Source of the DNA: JAWLHU01 sp049324875
GTDB taxonomy: Bacteria; Bacillota; Sulfobacillia; Symbiobacteriales; Symbiobacteriaceae
Length of the DNA: 64,000 bases
Assembly (NCBI GenBank): GCA_049324875.1
Contig: JBMONC010000057.1
Span: 1 to 64,000, forward strand
Direction: 5' to 3'
In this document: piece by piece, positions 34,259 through 42,833 of the stretch
Numbering within the stretch: position 1 is the first letter of the stretch
How the letters are laid out: each line of letters starts with the position of its first letter
Made by a program: the position numbers and the translations under genes
The notes under the pieces: model-generated
Told to the model about the DNA's origin: nothing
The model's database searches: none
What the model saw: only the letters and a program-made list of their open reading frames with translations

Positions 34259-34262
34259 TCAA
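34233..34262 (-). promoter_or_regulatory. Sigma-A promoter of the fruR operon
   Basis: On the minus strand TTGACC (34257-34262) and a perfect TATAAT (34233-34238) are 18 bases apart, with two GTGCTC repeats between them and others downstream. It drives the six-gene fructose PTS unit. Confidence 0.8.
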
Positions 34263-34366
34263 CCCCATTCGCAGACAACTTACCTGCCCCCCTGCGACTG
34301 TGCGCAGGAGATCGGCCGGGAAGGGCGTATCTCTCCCGCAAGCGCCTTCGGGAGGGATAGGAAGCG

Positions 34367-35044
34367 GTGGTTACCCTGCGAATTGATGAGGAGTTGGCCG
34401 CCCAGGTGCCGTTCCTGCGGCTGGGCGCCGTTGCGGTCGATGGGGTTTCAGGCGGAGAGGCCACGCCGGAACTGCGGGCCCTGGTGGAGGCGACGGTCAC
34501 CCAGACGGCCGCCTCCCTGAAGCTGGAGGAGATCAGCGGCCTGCCCGGGGTGGCCGGGTGGCGGAAGGTGATGAAGGCGCTGGGCACCGACCCGGCCCGG
34601 TACCGGATCTCGTCGGAGCGGCTGCTCCGCCGGGTGGTGAAGGGCGACGGCCTGCCCCGGGTCAACCTGCTGGTCGATCTGGTCAATGTCTGGTCGGTGG
34701 TGACAGGCCTGCCCATCGGGCTCTACGACGCCGACCGGCTGAGCGGCACGGCGCTGACCTTCGGGGCGGGCCGTCCCGGCGAGCGCTACATGACCCTGGC
34801 GGGGAGTGAGCTGGAGACCCAGGGGAAGCCGGTCCTGCGGGACGCCGCCGGCGTCTGCGGGTCGCCCCTCACCGACTCGGAGCGGACCGCCACCCACGAG
34901 GGGACCACCCGGTGCGTCGCCGTGCTCTTCGGGCCACCCCTGTATGACGAGGAGGAGTTCGGCCGCCATCTCGAACTGCTCTGCGACTGGATGCGCCACT
35001 TCGCCGGCGGCCAGGTGACCGGGCGGACTGTGACAGAGGGATAA
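34367..35044 (+). CDS. B3/B4 (PheRS beta-like tRNA-binding/editing) domain protein
   Basis: A 225-residue stand-alone B3/B4-domain protein. The family is related to the tRNA-editing-like part of the phenylalanyl-tRNA synthetase beta subunit. Recognisable segments are GLPGVAGWRKVMKALGTDPARYRISSE-type sequence in the middle (about 60-90), NLLVDLVNVWSVVTGLPIGLYD and the C-terminal TTRCVAVLFG. Its cellular job is not settled; trans-editing of misacylated tRNA has been suggested for relatives. The GTG start follows a GGGAGG-rich stretch. It is divergent from fruR and not obviously linked to it. Confidence 0.85.
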   Translation: MVTLRIDEELAAQVPFLRLGAVAVDGVSGGEATPELRALVEATVTQTAASLKLEEISGLPGVAGWRKVMKALGTDPARYRISSERLLRRVVKGDGLPRVNLLVDLVNVWSVVTGLPIGLYDADRLSGTALTFGAGRPGERYMTLAGSELETQGKPVLRDAAGVCGSPLTDSERTATHEGTTRCVAVLFGPPLYDEEEFGRHLELLCDWMRHFAGGQVTGRTVTEG

Positions 35045-35051
35045 AGAAAGG

Positions 35052-35078
35052 GCCGGACCCTCCTGCAGGGGGTCCGGC
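35052..35078. terminator. Bidirectional stem-loop
   Basis: GCCGGACCC pairs with GGGTCCGGC between the convergent genes ending at 35044 and 35085. An AAAG tract on the left gives a short T run on the minus strand. Confidence 0.75.
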
Positions 35079-35084
35079 TCGGGC

Positions 35085-36089
35085 TTATCGATAGGGGGCG
35101 GTGGAGGCTCGCTCCACCATGTAGGGCTTGATCCAGTCCACCACCGGCTCGGTCTTGCCGGACATGGCGGTGATCAGCATGCGGATGGCGGTGGCACCGA
35201 TCTCATACATGGGCTGGGCCACGGTGGTCAGGGCCGGGCGGATGGCGGCGGAGAACCAGATGTTGTCGAAGCCCACCACCGAGAGGTCACCGGGCACCCG
35301 GACGCCCCGGTCCAGGGCGGCGTTGATGGCGCCGATCGCCATCAGGTCGCTGGCGGCCACCACCGCCGTGGGGGGGTCCGGGCGCGCCAGGAGCCGCTCC
35401 ATCGCCCGGTACCCGGACTCCAGCCTGTAGTCGCCGGTGCAGACCAACCCGGGGTCCAGCGCCAGGCCCCGGGCCGCTGCCGCCTCCCGGTACCCCTCCC
35501 AGCGAGGGGAGCCGGCGATCAGATCCTCGTCCGGGCCGTTGATCACGGCGATCCGCCTGTGGCCCAGGTCCAGCAGGTGGGTCATCGCCATGGTGGCGCC
35601 GGTCTTGCTGTCAACCAGCACAGCGGGGAACCCGCCCACCGCATCATAGGTGGCGGCCAGGACCACCGGTCTGCCCAACCGGTGCAGGATCTCCCGGTGC
35701 CCCTGAGTGATCACTCCGCTGGTGTAGACGATGCCATCCACCTGCTTCTCGTGGAGCAGGGCGAAGCCTTCCGCTTCCTTATCAAAGCTGAGGTCAGCGT
35801 TCACCAGCAGCATGTGCAGGCCGTTGGCGGAGGCGACATCGCTCATGCCGCGGAGCACCTCCGCGTAGAACGGGTTGGCGACATCCGGAATCACCACGCC
35901 GATGGTGCCGGTGCGCCGACTGACCAAGCCCCGGGCGAGGGCGTTCGGCTTGTAGCCGAGCTCCTCGATCGCCGCCAGGATCCGCTGCCGCGTGGCTTCC
36001 GCCACGGGGCCGCTCCGGGTCAGGACGCGCGAGACGGTGGAGACCGAAGTCTGAGCCCGCTTGGCCACATCACGGATGGTCGGTCCCAC
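35085..36089 (-). CDS. LacI-family regulator of the carbohydrate operon
   Basis: A 334-residue LacI/GalR protein: helix-turn-helix at the N terminus (TIRDVAKRAQTSVSTVSRVL), hinge helix with NALARGLVSRR, then a periplasmic-binding-protein-like sensor domain. GTG 36089 is chosen because AAGGAGG is seven bases upstream. It is the last gene of a unit containing a sugar ABC importer and a GH15 enzyme, and the operon promoter has two LacI-type palindromes. It therefore probably controls this operon; the effector is unknown. Confidence 0.93.
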   Translation of the reverse strand: MGPTIRDVAKRAQTSVSTVSRVLTRSGPVAEATRQRILAAIEELGYKPNALARGLVSRRTGTIGVVIPDVANPFYAEVLRGMSDVASANGLHMLLVNADLSFDKEAEGFALLHEKQVDGIVYTSGVITQGHREILHRLGRPVVLAATYDAVGGFPAVLVDSKTGATMAMTHLLDLGHRRIAVINGPDEDLIAGSPRWEGYREAAAARGLALDPGLVCTGDYRLESGYRAMERLLARPDPPTAVVAASDLMAIGAINAALDRGVRVPGDLSVVGFDNIWFSAAIRPALTTVAQPMYEIGATAIRMLITAMSGKTEPVVDWIKPYMVERASTAPYR

Positions 36090-36184
36090 CTCGTCACCTC
36101 CTTCGTCTACCAATACGAACGGAGGGCCGGACCTTCCTGCCGCTCAGCCGCGACCGCCGAAAATTCCGGGGAGCGGATAGTTCC

Positions 36185-37960
36185 TTACCAGATGGGGAGC
36201 GCCCGGCCCGCCGCCCGCTCCAGGATCAGGCGGGCCACCTCCTCGTGGCTGAACGCCTGCGGGAAGTTGCCCCACTGGCTGTGGTCACGGCCGTCGAAGT
36301 GCTCGGCCATCAGCCCCAGCCCGGTGGCGCAGTCCAGGCAGGTCTGCAGCAGCCGGTCGCAGTCGGCCTCGCGCCCCGCCATCAGGTAGTAGCGCGCCAG
36401 CCAGATCGTGGGCAGGTAGAAGGGAACCGCCGCCCAGTCGTAACGGCTCACCCCGCCGTGGAGGATCAGCCCGCCCGCGGAGGTGGGCTGCTCCATCAGC
36501 CGGACGGTGGCCAGGAGGCGGGGGTCATTGGGCTGCAGCAGCCCGTAGAAGGCGAGTGCAAGGACCGAGATGTCGGTGTGGGGCAGCGTCTCGCTGCCGT
36601 AGTGGGCCAGGTAGGCCCCCCGCTCGGCGTTCCAGCCGTTGGTGATCACATCGGCCTCGACCTGGCCGGCCTCCGCCAGCCACCGCCGGGCCTCTTCGGT
36701 GAAGCCCAGCTCTTCGGCGATGAGCGCCCCCGCCTTCAGGGCGGCGTAGCACATCACCTTGCCATGGACCCAGTGGGCCTGGTACTCCCGCAACTCCCAG
36801 ATGCCGCTCTCCGGCCGACGCCAGTTGGCAGCGATCCAGTCGGCGGCCCGGCGGACGCCCTCCCAGTGCCGCTCCAGGGCCGAGCGGTCGCCGCTGGTCT
36901 TGTAGTGGAACCAGAGACCGTGCAGGATATTCCCCTCGTTGTCCAGCTGGAGCTGGCCGGCGGCAGCGTTGCCGAACCGGATGGGCGCCTCCCCGCCCGG
37001 ACCCCGCAGGTCTTCTGCGATGAACTCGGCGGGGTCGGCGCCGTCCACCGTGTAGAGGGGCTGCCGCCAGTGGCCGTCCGCCTCCTGCAGGGTGAAGGCG
37101 AAGTCGTAGAAGCGCCGGGCCTCCTCGTGAAAACCGGCGGCGTCGAAGGTCATCGCCGTGTAGTAGCCATCCCGGAGCCAGACATAGCGGTAGTCCCAGT
37201 TGTCAGCGCCGCCGGGCACCGCCGGGAAAGAGGCGGTGGGCGCCGCCAGGAGGGCGCCGGTGGGCTCGTAGCTCAGCAGCCGCAGAGTGATCAGGCTGCG
37301 GAAGTAGCTCTCCCGCCAGGCGGGAGGGCCATCCGGCTTGCGGGCACGGGCGACCCAGGCGGCCCAGTGGGAGGCTTCCGCCCCCACCGAGGCATCTGCC
37401 GCGGCCTGCAGCGCCTGGAGCGCCTCCTCCCCCGTGCTGCCGTAGCCGATCACCAGCCGCAGGCCGTCCGGCGCGGGGGTGGCCTGGAGGGCGAGAACGG
37501 CCCGCTGGGCGGTCACCATCTGCACGCCGGGGGCTGACTCCGGCGAGGTGACCGAGAGGGGAAAGGCGGAGGATTGGATCGGGTTGATCCCCCAGACGAG
37601 CCGGGCGGGCGGGGCGGCGAGATCGGCCTGCACCAGCCGGACCTCCCGCACGAGGCAGTGCCGCCCCCAGGGCATGTAGTCGGTGGCCTCCACCTCCCAC
37701 CCGTGGGTCCGGGCGGTGGTCTGGAGGATCGCCGAGTGGCCCGCGTAGCTCTGGGAGACCGGGGTCAGGGGAAGGGGCCGCCCCGCCTCGTCGGCGAGGC
37801 CGAGCCAGATCTGCCCGCCGTGCACCGGGTCCAGGGCGCCGGCCACGATGGGAGTCTGGTCAAAGCGGGGGACGCAGAGCCAGGCAACGGCCAGGTCCGC
37901 CCCCACCAGGGCCGCCGTCTCTCCGTTGCCGATCAGTCCATAGTAGAGCTTGGTCTTCAC
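36185..37960 (-). CDS. GH15-family glycosidase (glucoamylase/trehalase type)
   Basis: A 591-residue cytoplasmic enzyme without signal peptide. An N-terminal beta-sandwich domain (about 1-190) precedes an (alpha/alpha)6 barrel. Diagnostic segments are NWDYRYVWLRDG (254-265), SGIWELREYQAHWVHGKVM (386-403; candidate general acid Glu389) and GLMAEHFDGRDHSQWGNFPQ (549-568; candidate base Glu553). This pattern fits bacterial GH15 alpha-glucosidases and trehalases. Inside the operon it would hydrolyse an imported alpha-linked sugar. Exact substrate (trehalose, isomaltose, maltodextrin) is not readable. It lies 71 bases past the binding-protein gene, behind a stem-loop. Confidence 0.9.
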   Translation of the reverse strand: MKTKLYYGLIGNGETAALVGADLAVAWLCVPRFDQTPIVAGALDPVHGGQIWLGLADEAGRPLPLTPVSQSYAGHSAILQTTARTHGWEVEATDYMPWGRHCLVREVRLVQADLAAPPARLVWGINPIQSSAFPLSVTSPESAPGVQMVTAQRAVLALQATPAPDGLRLVIGYGSTGEEALQALQAAADASVGAEASHWAAWVARARKPDGPPAWRESYFRSLITLRLLSYEPTGALLAAPTASFPAVPGGADNWDYRYVWLRDGYYTAMTFDAAGFHEEARRFYDFAFTLQEADGHWRQPLYTVDGADPAEFIAEDLRGPGGEAPIRFGNAAAGQLQLDNEGNILHGLWFHYKTSGDRSALERHWEGVRRAADWIAANWRRPESGIWELREYQAHWVHGKVMCYAALKAGALIAEELGFTEEARRWLAEAGQVEADVITNGWNAERGAYLAHYGSETLPHTDISVLALAFYGLLQPNDPRLLATVRLMEQPTSAGGLILHGGVSRYDWAAVPFYLPTIWLARYYLMAGREADCDRLLQTCLDCATGLGLMAEHFDGRDHSQWGNFPQAFSHEEVARLILERAAGRALPIW

Positions 37961-37991
37961 ACTGCTCCTCCTGACCTGGAGCCTCTGGAAC

Positions 37992-38021
37992 GGGGCGCCG
38001 CCGGCGGACCAGCGGCGCCCC
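37992..38021 (-). terminator. Intercistronic stem-loop after the sugar-binding protein gene
   Basis: A perfect 10-bp stem (GGGGCGCCGC with GCGGCGCCCC) without a T tract lies between the binding-protein stop and the GH15 gene. Such hairpins often protect binding-protein mRNA or attenuate downstream genes. Confidence 0.65.
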
Positions 38022-38031
38022 TATCCGGAAT

Positions 38032-39297
38032 CTACTTCGTCTTGGCCTTTGCGATCACAGCAGCGTACTTGTCGAGGGTCGGCTTGACATCCTTCCCCTC
38101 GATGACGATCTCACGCAGGGCGTCGTTCAGCGCCTTCTCCAGGTCGGCCCACCAGGTGATGTTCGGCCGGGGCTCGGTCACCTTCATCGCCTCGTTGATC
38201 GCCTCGAAGTAGGGCTTCTGCCACGCCTCGACCTTGCCGTAGGCATCGGAGCGGGAGGAAGGCCAGGCCAGCTTGGTGACCAGGATCTCCTGGACCTCCT
38301 TGGACATCAGGTGCTCCATCAGCTTCAGGGCCAGATCCTTGTTCGGGGCGCCGGCCGGGATGCCCAGCACCTCGCCGCCCAGGACCTTGCTCGCCTTGAC
38401 GGGGCCCTTCCAGCCGCCGTACGCCTTGATCTCCTTCTTGCCGCCCTCCTGGACGATCACGTTGACGCCGAAGGGCCAGTTGGCCGCCAGGTAGAAGGAC
38501 TCGGTGGCCAGGTACTTGTTGGTGGTGTTCCAGTCAGCCTTCTTGGAGTCCGGGCCGAGGTACGGGTAGAGCTCCTTCAGGAAGGTGTACGCCCTCACGC
38601 TGCCCTCGTCGTTCAGCACCATCGGGTCGCCGCCCGCCTGGCGGATGAACTCGAAGAGCTGGACGGTGGTGTTGCCGTCGAGGGTGAGCTTCAGGCCGAC
38701 CTTGCCGACCCCCTCCTTCTCGTGGAGGGTCTTGGCCACGGTCAGCAGCTCATCCCAGGTGGTGGGGGGCTTCAGGCCGTGCTTCTGGAACATCTTCTCG
38801 TTGTAGTAGTTGATCTCGACGTTGGGCCGGTAGGGCATGAAGTAGAGCTTGCCGTTGAACTCGCCCACCGGGACCAGGGCGGGGATGATGCTGGAGGGGA
38901 TCATGCTCCGGTAGGCCGACAGGTCCTCCACCAGGCCCTTGTCCACCAGGGGAGCCAGCGCCATGTTGTCCTGGGCGATCAGGTCGATCTCCACCTTGCC
39001 GGCCTGCTTCATGGCCTCCAGCTGCTTCGGCACATCGGCAGCCTCCACCTGGAAGGCCTCGATCTTGACGTTGTTCGCCTTCTCGAAGGCCGGGAAGACG
39101 TTCTCCTTCATCACCTTCCATTCAGGTTCGCCCAGGCCCATGACCACCTTGAGAACCTTGGGCTCCGCTGCCTTGGGGGCAGCGGGCTCGCTGCCGGTGC
39201 CGCCGCCCGTGGCGGGCTTGGAGGCACCCGAGCAAGCGGAGAGCAGGAACAGAGCCAGCACACCAAGAGCCAGAATCCGAAGTTTGGAGCGCAGCAT
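38032..39297 (-). CDS. ABC sugar-binding lipoprotein (family 1)
   Basis: A 421-residue extracellular solute-binding protein. The signal peptide ends in lipobox LSAC (Cys22), followed by a Gly/Ser/Pro linker. The body resembles MalE/family 1 binding proteins (FPAFEKANNVKIEAFQVEA, GLKPPTTWDELLTVAKTL). It delivers an oligosaccharide or glycoside to the two permeases encoded just upstream. Transport class is clear; the sugar is not. Confidence 0.92.
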   Translation of the reverse strand: MLRSKLRILALGVLALFLLSACSGASKPATGGGTGSEPAAPKAAEPKVLKVVMGLGEPEWKVMKENVFPAFEKANNVKIEAFQVEAADVPKQLEAMKQAGKVEIDLIAQDNMALAPLVDKGLVEDLSAYRSMIPSSIIPALVPVGEFNGKLYFMPYRPNVEINYYNEKMFQKHGLKPPTTWDELLTVAKTLHEKEGVGKVGLKLTLDGNTTVQLFEFIRQAGGDPMVLNDEGSVRAYTFLKELYPYLGPDSKKADWNTTNKYLATESFYLAANWPFGVNVIVQEGGKKEIKAYGGWKGPVKASKVLGGEVLGIPAGAPNKDLALKLMEHLMSKEVQEILVTKLAWPSSRSDAYGKVEAWQKPYFEAINEAMKVTEPRPNITWWADLEKALNDALREIVIEGKDVKPTLDKYAAVIAKAKTK

Positions 39298-39315
39298 CGA
39301 TTCTTCCCCCTCTTC

Positions 39316-40137
39316 TTAGCCTTTGATGGATCCGGAGAGATAGCCGCTTCGCAGGTAGCGCTGGAGCAGGAAGGTGACCAGCATCACCGGGATCGTGAGC
39401 AGAGCGGAGTAGGCAGCCGCCTGGAACCAGTTGCCCCGCTGGATGTAGTAGTAGGTCTGAAGCGGGAGGGTGCGCTTGGAGAGCGTCAGGTAGAGGGCAA
39501 AGGTGAACTCGTTCCAGGAGTCGAGCCAGACCAGCATGGCCGCCACCGCCAGCCCCGGCGCCGCCAGGGGCAGCACCACCCGGACCAGCGACTGATACCG
39601 GTCTGCGCCATCGACCCAGGCGGCCTTCTCCAGGTCCACCGGGATCGTCTCAAAGGTCCCTACGAGCACCCAGGCGATGAAGGGCAGCACCTTGGTCAGG
39701 TGGGCCAGGACCAGCCCGAGGGTGGTGTCCAGCAGGTTCCACTTGATGAAGGTGACGGCGATGGGCAGGGCGATGCCCACGTCCGGGAACATCCGGGTGA
39801 AGAAGAGCGCCAGCACCACCGTGTAGCGGATCCCCTTCGGCAGCCGGGAGATGACGTAGGCGCCGGGCGCCGTGATCAGCAGGGCGAGCGCCGTGGTCAG
39901 GGTCGCTACCGTCAGGCTTTTGGTCAGCGGGGCCCCCAGGTTGCCGGAGGCCAGCACCGCCTTCCAGTGGTCGAAGGTGAACTCCTTGAACCAAAAGGTG
40001 GGGTGGGCGGTCAGCACCTCGCCGGGCGAGCTGAAGGAAACCTTGAACATCAGGTAGACCGGGGTGACGAAGAAGAGGACGGCGATCACCAGGAGGGGGT
40101 AGGCCCAGGGTGAAAGCCGGCGGGCCCTTTCGCTCAT
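39316..40137 (-). CDS. Sugar ABC transporter permease, MalG type
   Basis: A 273-residue inner permease with six hydrophobic segments and the EAA loop near residue 175 (LEKAAWVDGADRYQSLVRV). It begins with an ATGA overlap with the stop of the MalF-type gene. No ATPase gene is in the operon, so it probably shares a general ATPase of the MsmX type. Confidence 0.93.
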   Translation of the reverse strand: MSERARRLSPWAYPLLVIAVLFFVTPVYLMFKVSFSSPGEVLTAHPTFWFKEFTFDHWKAVLASGNLGAPLTKSLTVATLTTALALLITAPGAYVISRLPKGIRYTVVLALFFTRMFPDVGIALPIAVTFIKWNLLDTTLGLVLAHLTKVLPFIAWVLVGTFETIPVDLEKAAWVDGADRYQSLVRVVLPLAAPGLAVAAMLVWLDSWNEFTFALYLTLSKRTLPLQTYYYIQRGNWFQAAAYSALLTIPVMLVTFLLQRYLRSGYLSGSIKG

Positions 40138-41003
40138 GCGGTCGACCTCCTCTCCCGCTCCACCAGCACCAGGTAGAGGATGACGAAGATCAGGATCAGG
40201 CCCAGCAGAAAGGTGGCTGCCGCACCGGAGGTGTGGTTGTTGTGGTAGTTGTTGTACTCGGTGTAGGCGAAGGTGGCCAGCACCGGGGTCATGCGGCCCG
40301 CCAGCACCAGGGGCAGCTCAAAGATGCGGAAGACGTCGACGCCCCGCACGATCACCGTCATGGTGATCGCCGGCTTCAGCAGGGGCAGGGTGACCCGCCA
40401 GAAGGCGCTCCAGCCGGTGGCTCCATCCACCGCTGCCGCCTCGTAGATCTCCTCGGGGATCGAGTCCAGACCGGCCAGCATCAGGAGGACGACGATCGGG
40501 GCCACCTTCCAGAGGTCGGCGAAGACGATCATCAGCAGGGTGCGCAGGCCGCCGGCGGCCCAGTCGATTGGCAGGTCGATCAGCCCGAGCCGGAAGAGCA
40601 GCTCGTTCAGGTAGCCGGAGCTGTCGAAGACGTAGAGGAGTGTCACGCCGGAGACGATGGTCGGCACCCCCATGGGCACCAGCAGGATCGACCGGACCAG
40701 CCCCCGGAGCCGGAAGCTGCGGGTCAGCATCAGGGCGAGCCCCAGGCCGACGATCAGCTGGAGCGAGAGCCCCAGCGCCGTGATGGCCAGCGTGTTGAAG
40801 AGCGCCCCCCGGAACTGCCCGTTGGCGAAGAGCTGCCGGTAGTTATCCAGGGTGAAGGCGCCGGCTTCGGTGGAGAAGCCCAGCATGATCGAGCGGGCCA
40901 CCGGGAGCAGGGTGAAGCCGAATATGTACCCGACCAGCGGAATCAGAAAGGCGATCTCCAGCCAGTGCCGGCGAAGCAGTGCACCTAGGGGTCGCAAGGG
41001 CAT
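40134..41003 (-). CDS. Sugar ABC transporter permease, MalF type
   Basis: A 289-residue permease with six hydrophobic segments and the EAA loop YEAAAVDGATGWSAFWRVTL. It is the first gene of the operon. ATG 41003 directly abuts the AGGAGGG site, while an in-frame TTG at 40997 lies seven bases behind it, so TTG may be the real start. The open frame reaches 41252 but would read through the promoter and both operators. Confidence 0.9.
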   Translation of the reverse strand: MPLRPLGALLRRHWLEIAFLIPLVGYIFGFTLLPVARSIMLGFSTEAGAFTLDNYRQLFANGQFRGALFNTLAITALGLSLQLIVGLGLALMLTRSFRLRGLVRSILLVPMGVPTIVSGVTLLYVFDSSGYLNELLFRLGLIDLPIDWAAGGLRTLLMIVFADLWKVAPIVVLLMLAGLDSIPEEIYEAAAVDGATGWSAFWRVTLPLLKPAITMTVIVRGVDVFRIFELPLVLAGRMTPVLATFAYTEYNNYHNNHTSGAAATFLLGLILIFVILYLVLVERERRSTA

Positions 41004-41017
41004 CCCTCCTCGCTGGG

Positions 41018-41033
41018 GTGGGAACGTTCCCAC
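41018..41033. promoter_or_regulatory. LacI-type operator O1
   Basis: GTGGGAACGTTCCCAC is a perfect 16-bp palindrome with the central CG typical of LacI-family operators. It lies in the leader of the sugar ABC operon, 15 bases before ATG 41003. Confidence 0.85.
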
Positions 41034-41082
41034 TTTGGTTCGCGACAGCCTCTCCCGGTCGGCGAGAACCTCCCCACTCGAA

Positions 41083-41096
41083 TGGGAACGTTCCCA
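41083..41096. promoter_or_regulatory. LacI-type operator O2
   Basis: TGGGAACGTTCCCA is a perfect 14-bp palindrome with the same core as O1. It starts eight bases past the -10 element, so it overlaps or adjoins the transcription start. The two centres are 64 bases apart, about six helical turns, which would suit looping. Confidence 0.85.
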
Positions 41097-41104
41097 CTGC
41101 CTTG

Positions 41105-41134
41105 AGTATAGACGCGAACCGTAAGAGTGGTCAA
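41105..41134 (-). promoter_or_regulatory. Sigma-A promoter of the sugar ABC-GH15-lacI operon
   Basis: On the minus strand TTGACC (41129-41134) and TATACT (41105-41110) are 18 bases apart, each a 5/6 match. The inferred start lies next to operator O2. Confidence 0.8.
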
Positions 41135-41245
41135 TAATCTGACACCGATTTGTTAGGGTTGAACTTTGGTTCGTCTCCCGAAGGCCAGGATTCGGCTGTG
41201 GGAGCAGCGAAGAGTCGGGAAACGCCAGATGGAGGGAGGAATCCC

Positions 41246-42547
41246 ATGCCAACCTTCAAGCGGGTACCGGATGACCTGGGCAAGCAGCTCTACGACGCCA
41301 TGTGGGCGACTGTCGGGGAGTTTCAAGTTCCGGCGTGGCTCCTGAAGGAGACGAACGAGCCCCAGCCGATCAGCAGGGCCGAGCGGATCCACGGGCTGGC
41401 GATGCTCTGGTCGGAGGCGCGGGTCTCCTTCGCCTACTGGGAGGAGCGGGCCGACCTGGACTGGGACGCCGCCTTCCAGTCCTTTCTGCCCCGGGTGGAG
41501 GCCGCCGAGGACCCCGGGGAGTACTACCGGCTCCTGCAGGAGTTCGTGGCGCTGCTGAGGGAGGGGCACAGCTATGTCGCCCCGCCCGACTGGGTGCTGG
41601 GCGCCCGGGCCACGCCTCCCGTGGCGGTCCGGTACGTGGAGGGGCAGCCGGTGGTGGTGCGGGGAGAGGTGCTGCCACCCGGCACGGTGATCACCGCGGT
41701 CGATGGCCGGGCGGCACCGGAGGTGCTGGCGGAGCTGGCCCGGACCGTTCCGGCCAGCACCAGCCACGACCGGATGCAGAAGGCCTGCAACCGGCTGCTG
41801 CTCGGGGCGAAGGGAAGTGAGGTGCTGGTGGCCATTCGCCGGCCCGATGGGGGTGAGGAGGCCGTGCGGTTGGTCCGGACCGGTTCGCTGCCACCCCGCC
41901 CCCTCTTTGCGCGGCAGGAGCTGGGGGAGGGCCGGGTGCTGGTCCGGATCAACGGGTGGCATGACCCGAAGGTGGTGGATCTGTTTCACGAGGCCTTCCC
42001 GGACTTCGACGGGGTGAGCGCCCTGATCATCGACCAGCGCTACAACGGCGGCGGCAACTCGGCCAACGGGGAGAAGGTCCTGGCCCGGCTCCTCCAGGAG
42101 CCGCTGCCCCCCTATGAGACCAGCGAGACCCCGCTTTACTGGGGGGGCATGCGGGTCTATGAGCTGCATCACCTGATGCTGAAGGCCCAGGGAACGGCTG
42201 TGGAGCCCGACACAGGCCGGCCCCGGTTCGGCGGGCCGGTGGTGGTCTTGACCAGCCACTCCACCTTCAGCGCGGCGGAGGATTTCTGCATCGCCTTCCG
42301 CAGCAGCCGGCGGGGGCTGATCGTCGGGGAGGCGACCGGGGGCAGCACCGGGAACCCCTCTGTCTTCCCGCTGCCGGGCGGGGGCATCGGGGCGGTCTCG
42401 GCCACCCGGGTCACCTTTGCCGATGGCACCCCACTGATCGGCGTGGGGGTGCTGCCCGACGTGGCCTGCTCGCCCACCATCGCCGGGCTGGCGGCGGGGC
42501 GGGACGAGGTGCTGGAGCGGGCGCTGAAGCTGCTGGGGGAGGGGTAG
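41246..42547 (+). CDS. S41-family (C-terminal processing type) serine peptidase
   Basis: A 433-residue tail-specific-protease-like protein. The middle has a short PDZ-like strand (PPGTVITAVDGRAAPEVL). The S41 core has DQRYNGGGNSANG, the nucleophile region LTSHSTFSAAEDFC (Ser near 342) and GEATGGSTGNPSVFPL. There is no signal peptide or membrane segment, so it may act in the cytoplasm, unlike most CtpA proteins. Start ATG 41246 follows GGAGG. It is divergent from the sugar operon and ends at a shared terminator. Activity on a given protein cannot be inferred. Confidence 0.88.
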   Translation: MPTFKRVPDDLGKQLYDAMWATVGEFQVPAWLLKETNEPQPISRAERIHGLAMLWSEARVSFAYWEERADLDWDAAFQSFLPRVEAAEDPGEYYRLLQEFVALLREGHSYVAPPDWVLGARATPPVAVRYVEGQPVVVRGEVLPPGTVITAVDGRAAPEVLAELARTVPASTSHDRMQKACNRLLLGAKGSEVLVAIRRPDGGEEAVRLVRTGSLPPRPLFARQELGEGRVLVRINGWHDPKVVDLFHEAFPDFDGVSALIIDQRYNGGGNSANGEKVLARLLQEPLPPYETSETPLYWGGMRVYELHHLMLKAQGTAVEPDTGRPRFGGPVVVLTSHSTFSAAEDFCIAFRSSRRGLIVGEATGGSTGNPSVFPLPGGGIGAVSATRVTFADGTPLIGVGVLPDVACSPTIAGLAAGRDEVLERALKLLGEG

Positions 42548-42550
42548 GAA

Positions 42551-42580
42551 AAAAGGAGGCGGAGTTGAGTCCGCCTCCCT
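42551..42580. terminator. Bidirectional intrinsic terminator
   Basis: GGAGGCGGA pairs with TCCGCCTCC. A run of A before the stem (42549-42554) gives T residues on the minus strand, and CTCTTTCTT follows on the plus strand, so it can serve both convergent genes. Confidence 0.85.
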
Positions 42581-42585
42581 CTTTC

Positions 42586-42831
42586 TTACCCCCCGCCCCG
42601 CATCGCCATGATGCGCAGCTGGCCCACCACCTCGGCCACCCGCTCGGGCCGGCCCTCGAAGGTCAGGAGCACCCGGGGGAACTCCCAGTTGCGGTAGCGG
42701 TGGATACCCGCCACCAGGCGAACCGCCCAGCCCTCGCCGACGAAGCGGTCTCCTTCCTGTTCAACGCCGCCGAGGAGCTCGATGTAGGACTTCATGGTGG
42801 CGAGGTCGGTACCCCGCAGGTCCAGCTGCAT
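42586..42831 (-). CDS. Small protein of the AOR-MoaD operon
   Basis: An 81-residue protein, third gene after AOR and MoaD, starting two bases beyond the MoaD stop. It has a beta-alpha-beta look with MKSYIELLGGVEQEGDRFVG and VRLVAGIHRYRNWEFPRVLL and ends in Gly-Gly-Gly. It may be related to the DUF1952 domain fused to MoaD in Thermus, a recollection I could not check. A role in tungsto- or molybdopterin assembly or AOR maturation is inferred only from context. Confidence 0.7.
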   Translation of the reverse strand: MQLDLRGTDLATMKSYIELLGGVEQEGDRFVGEGWAVRLVAGIHRYRNWEFPRVLLTFEGRPERVAEVVGQLRIMAMRGGG

Positions 42832-42833
42832 CG

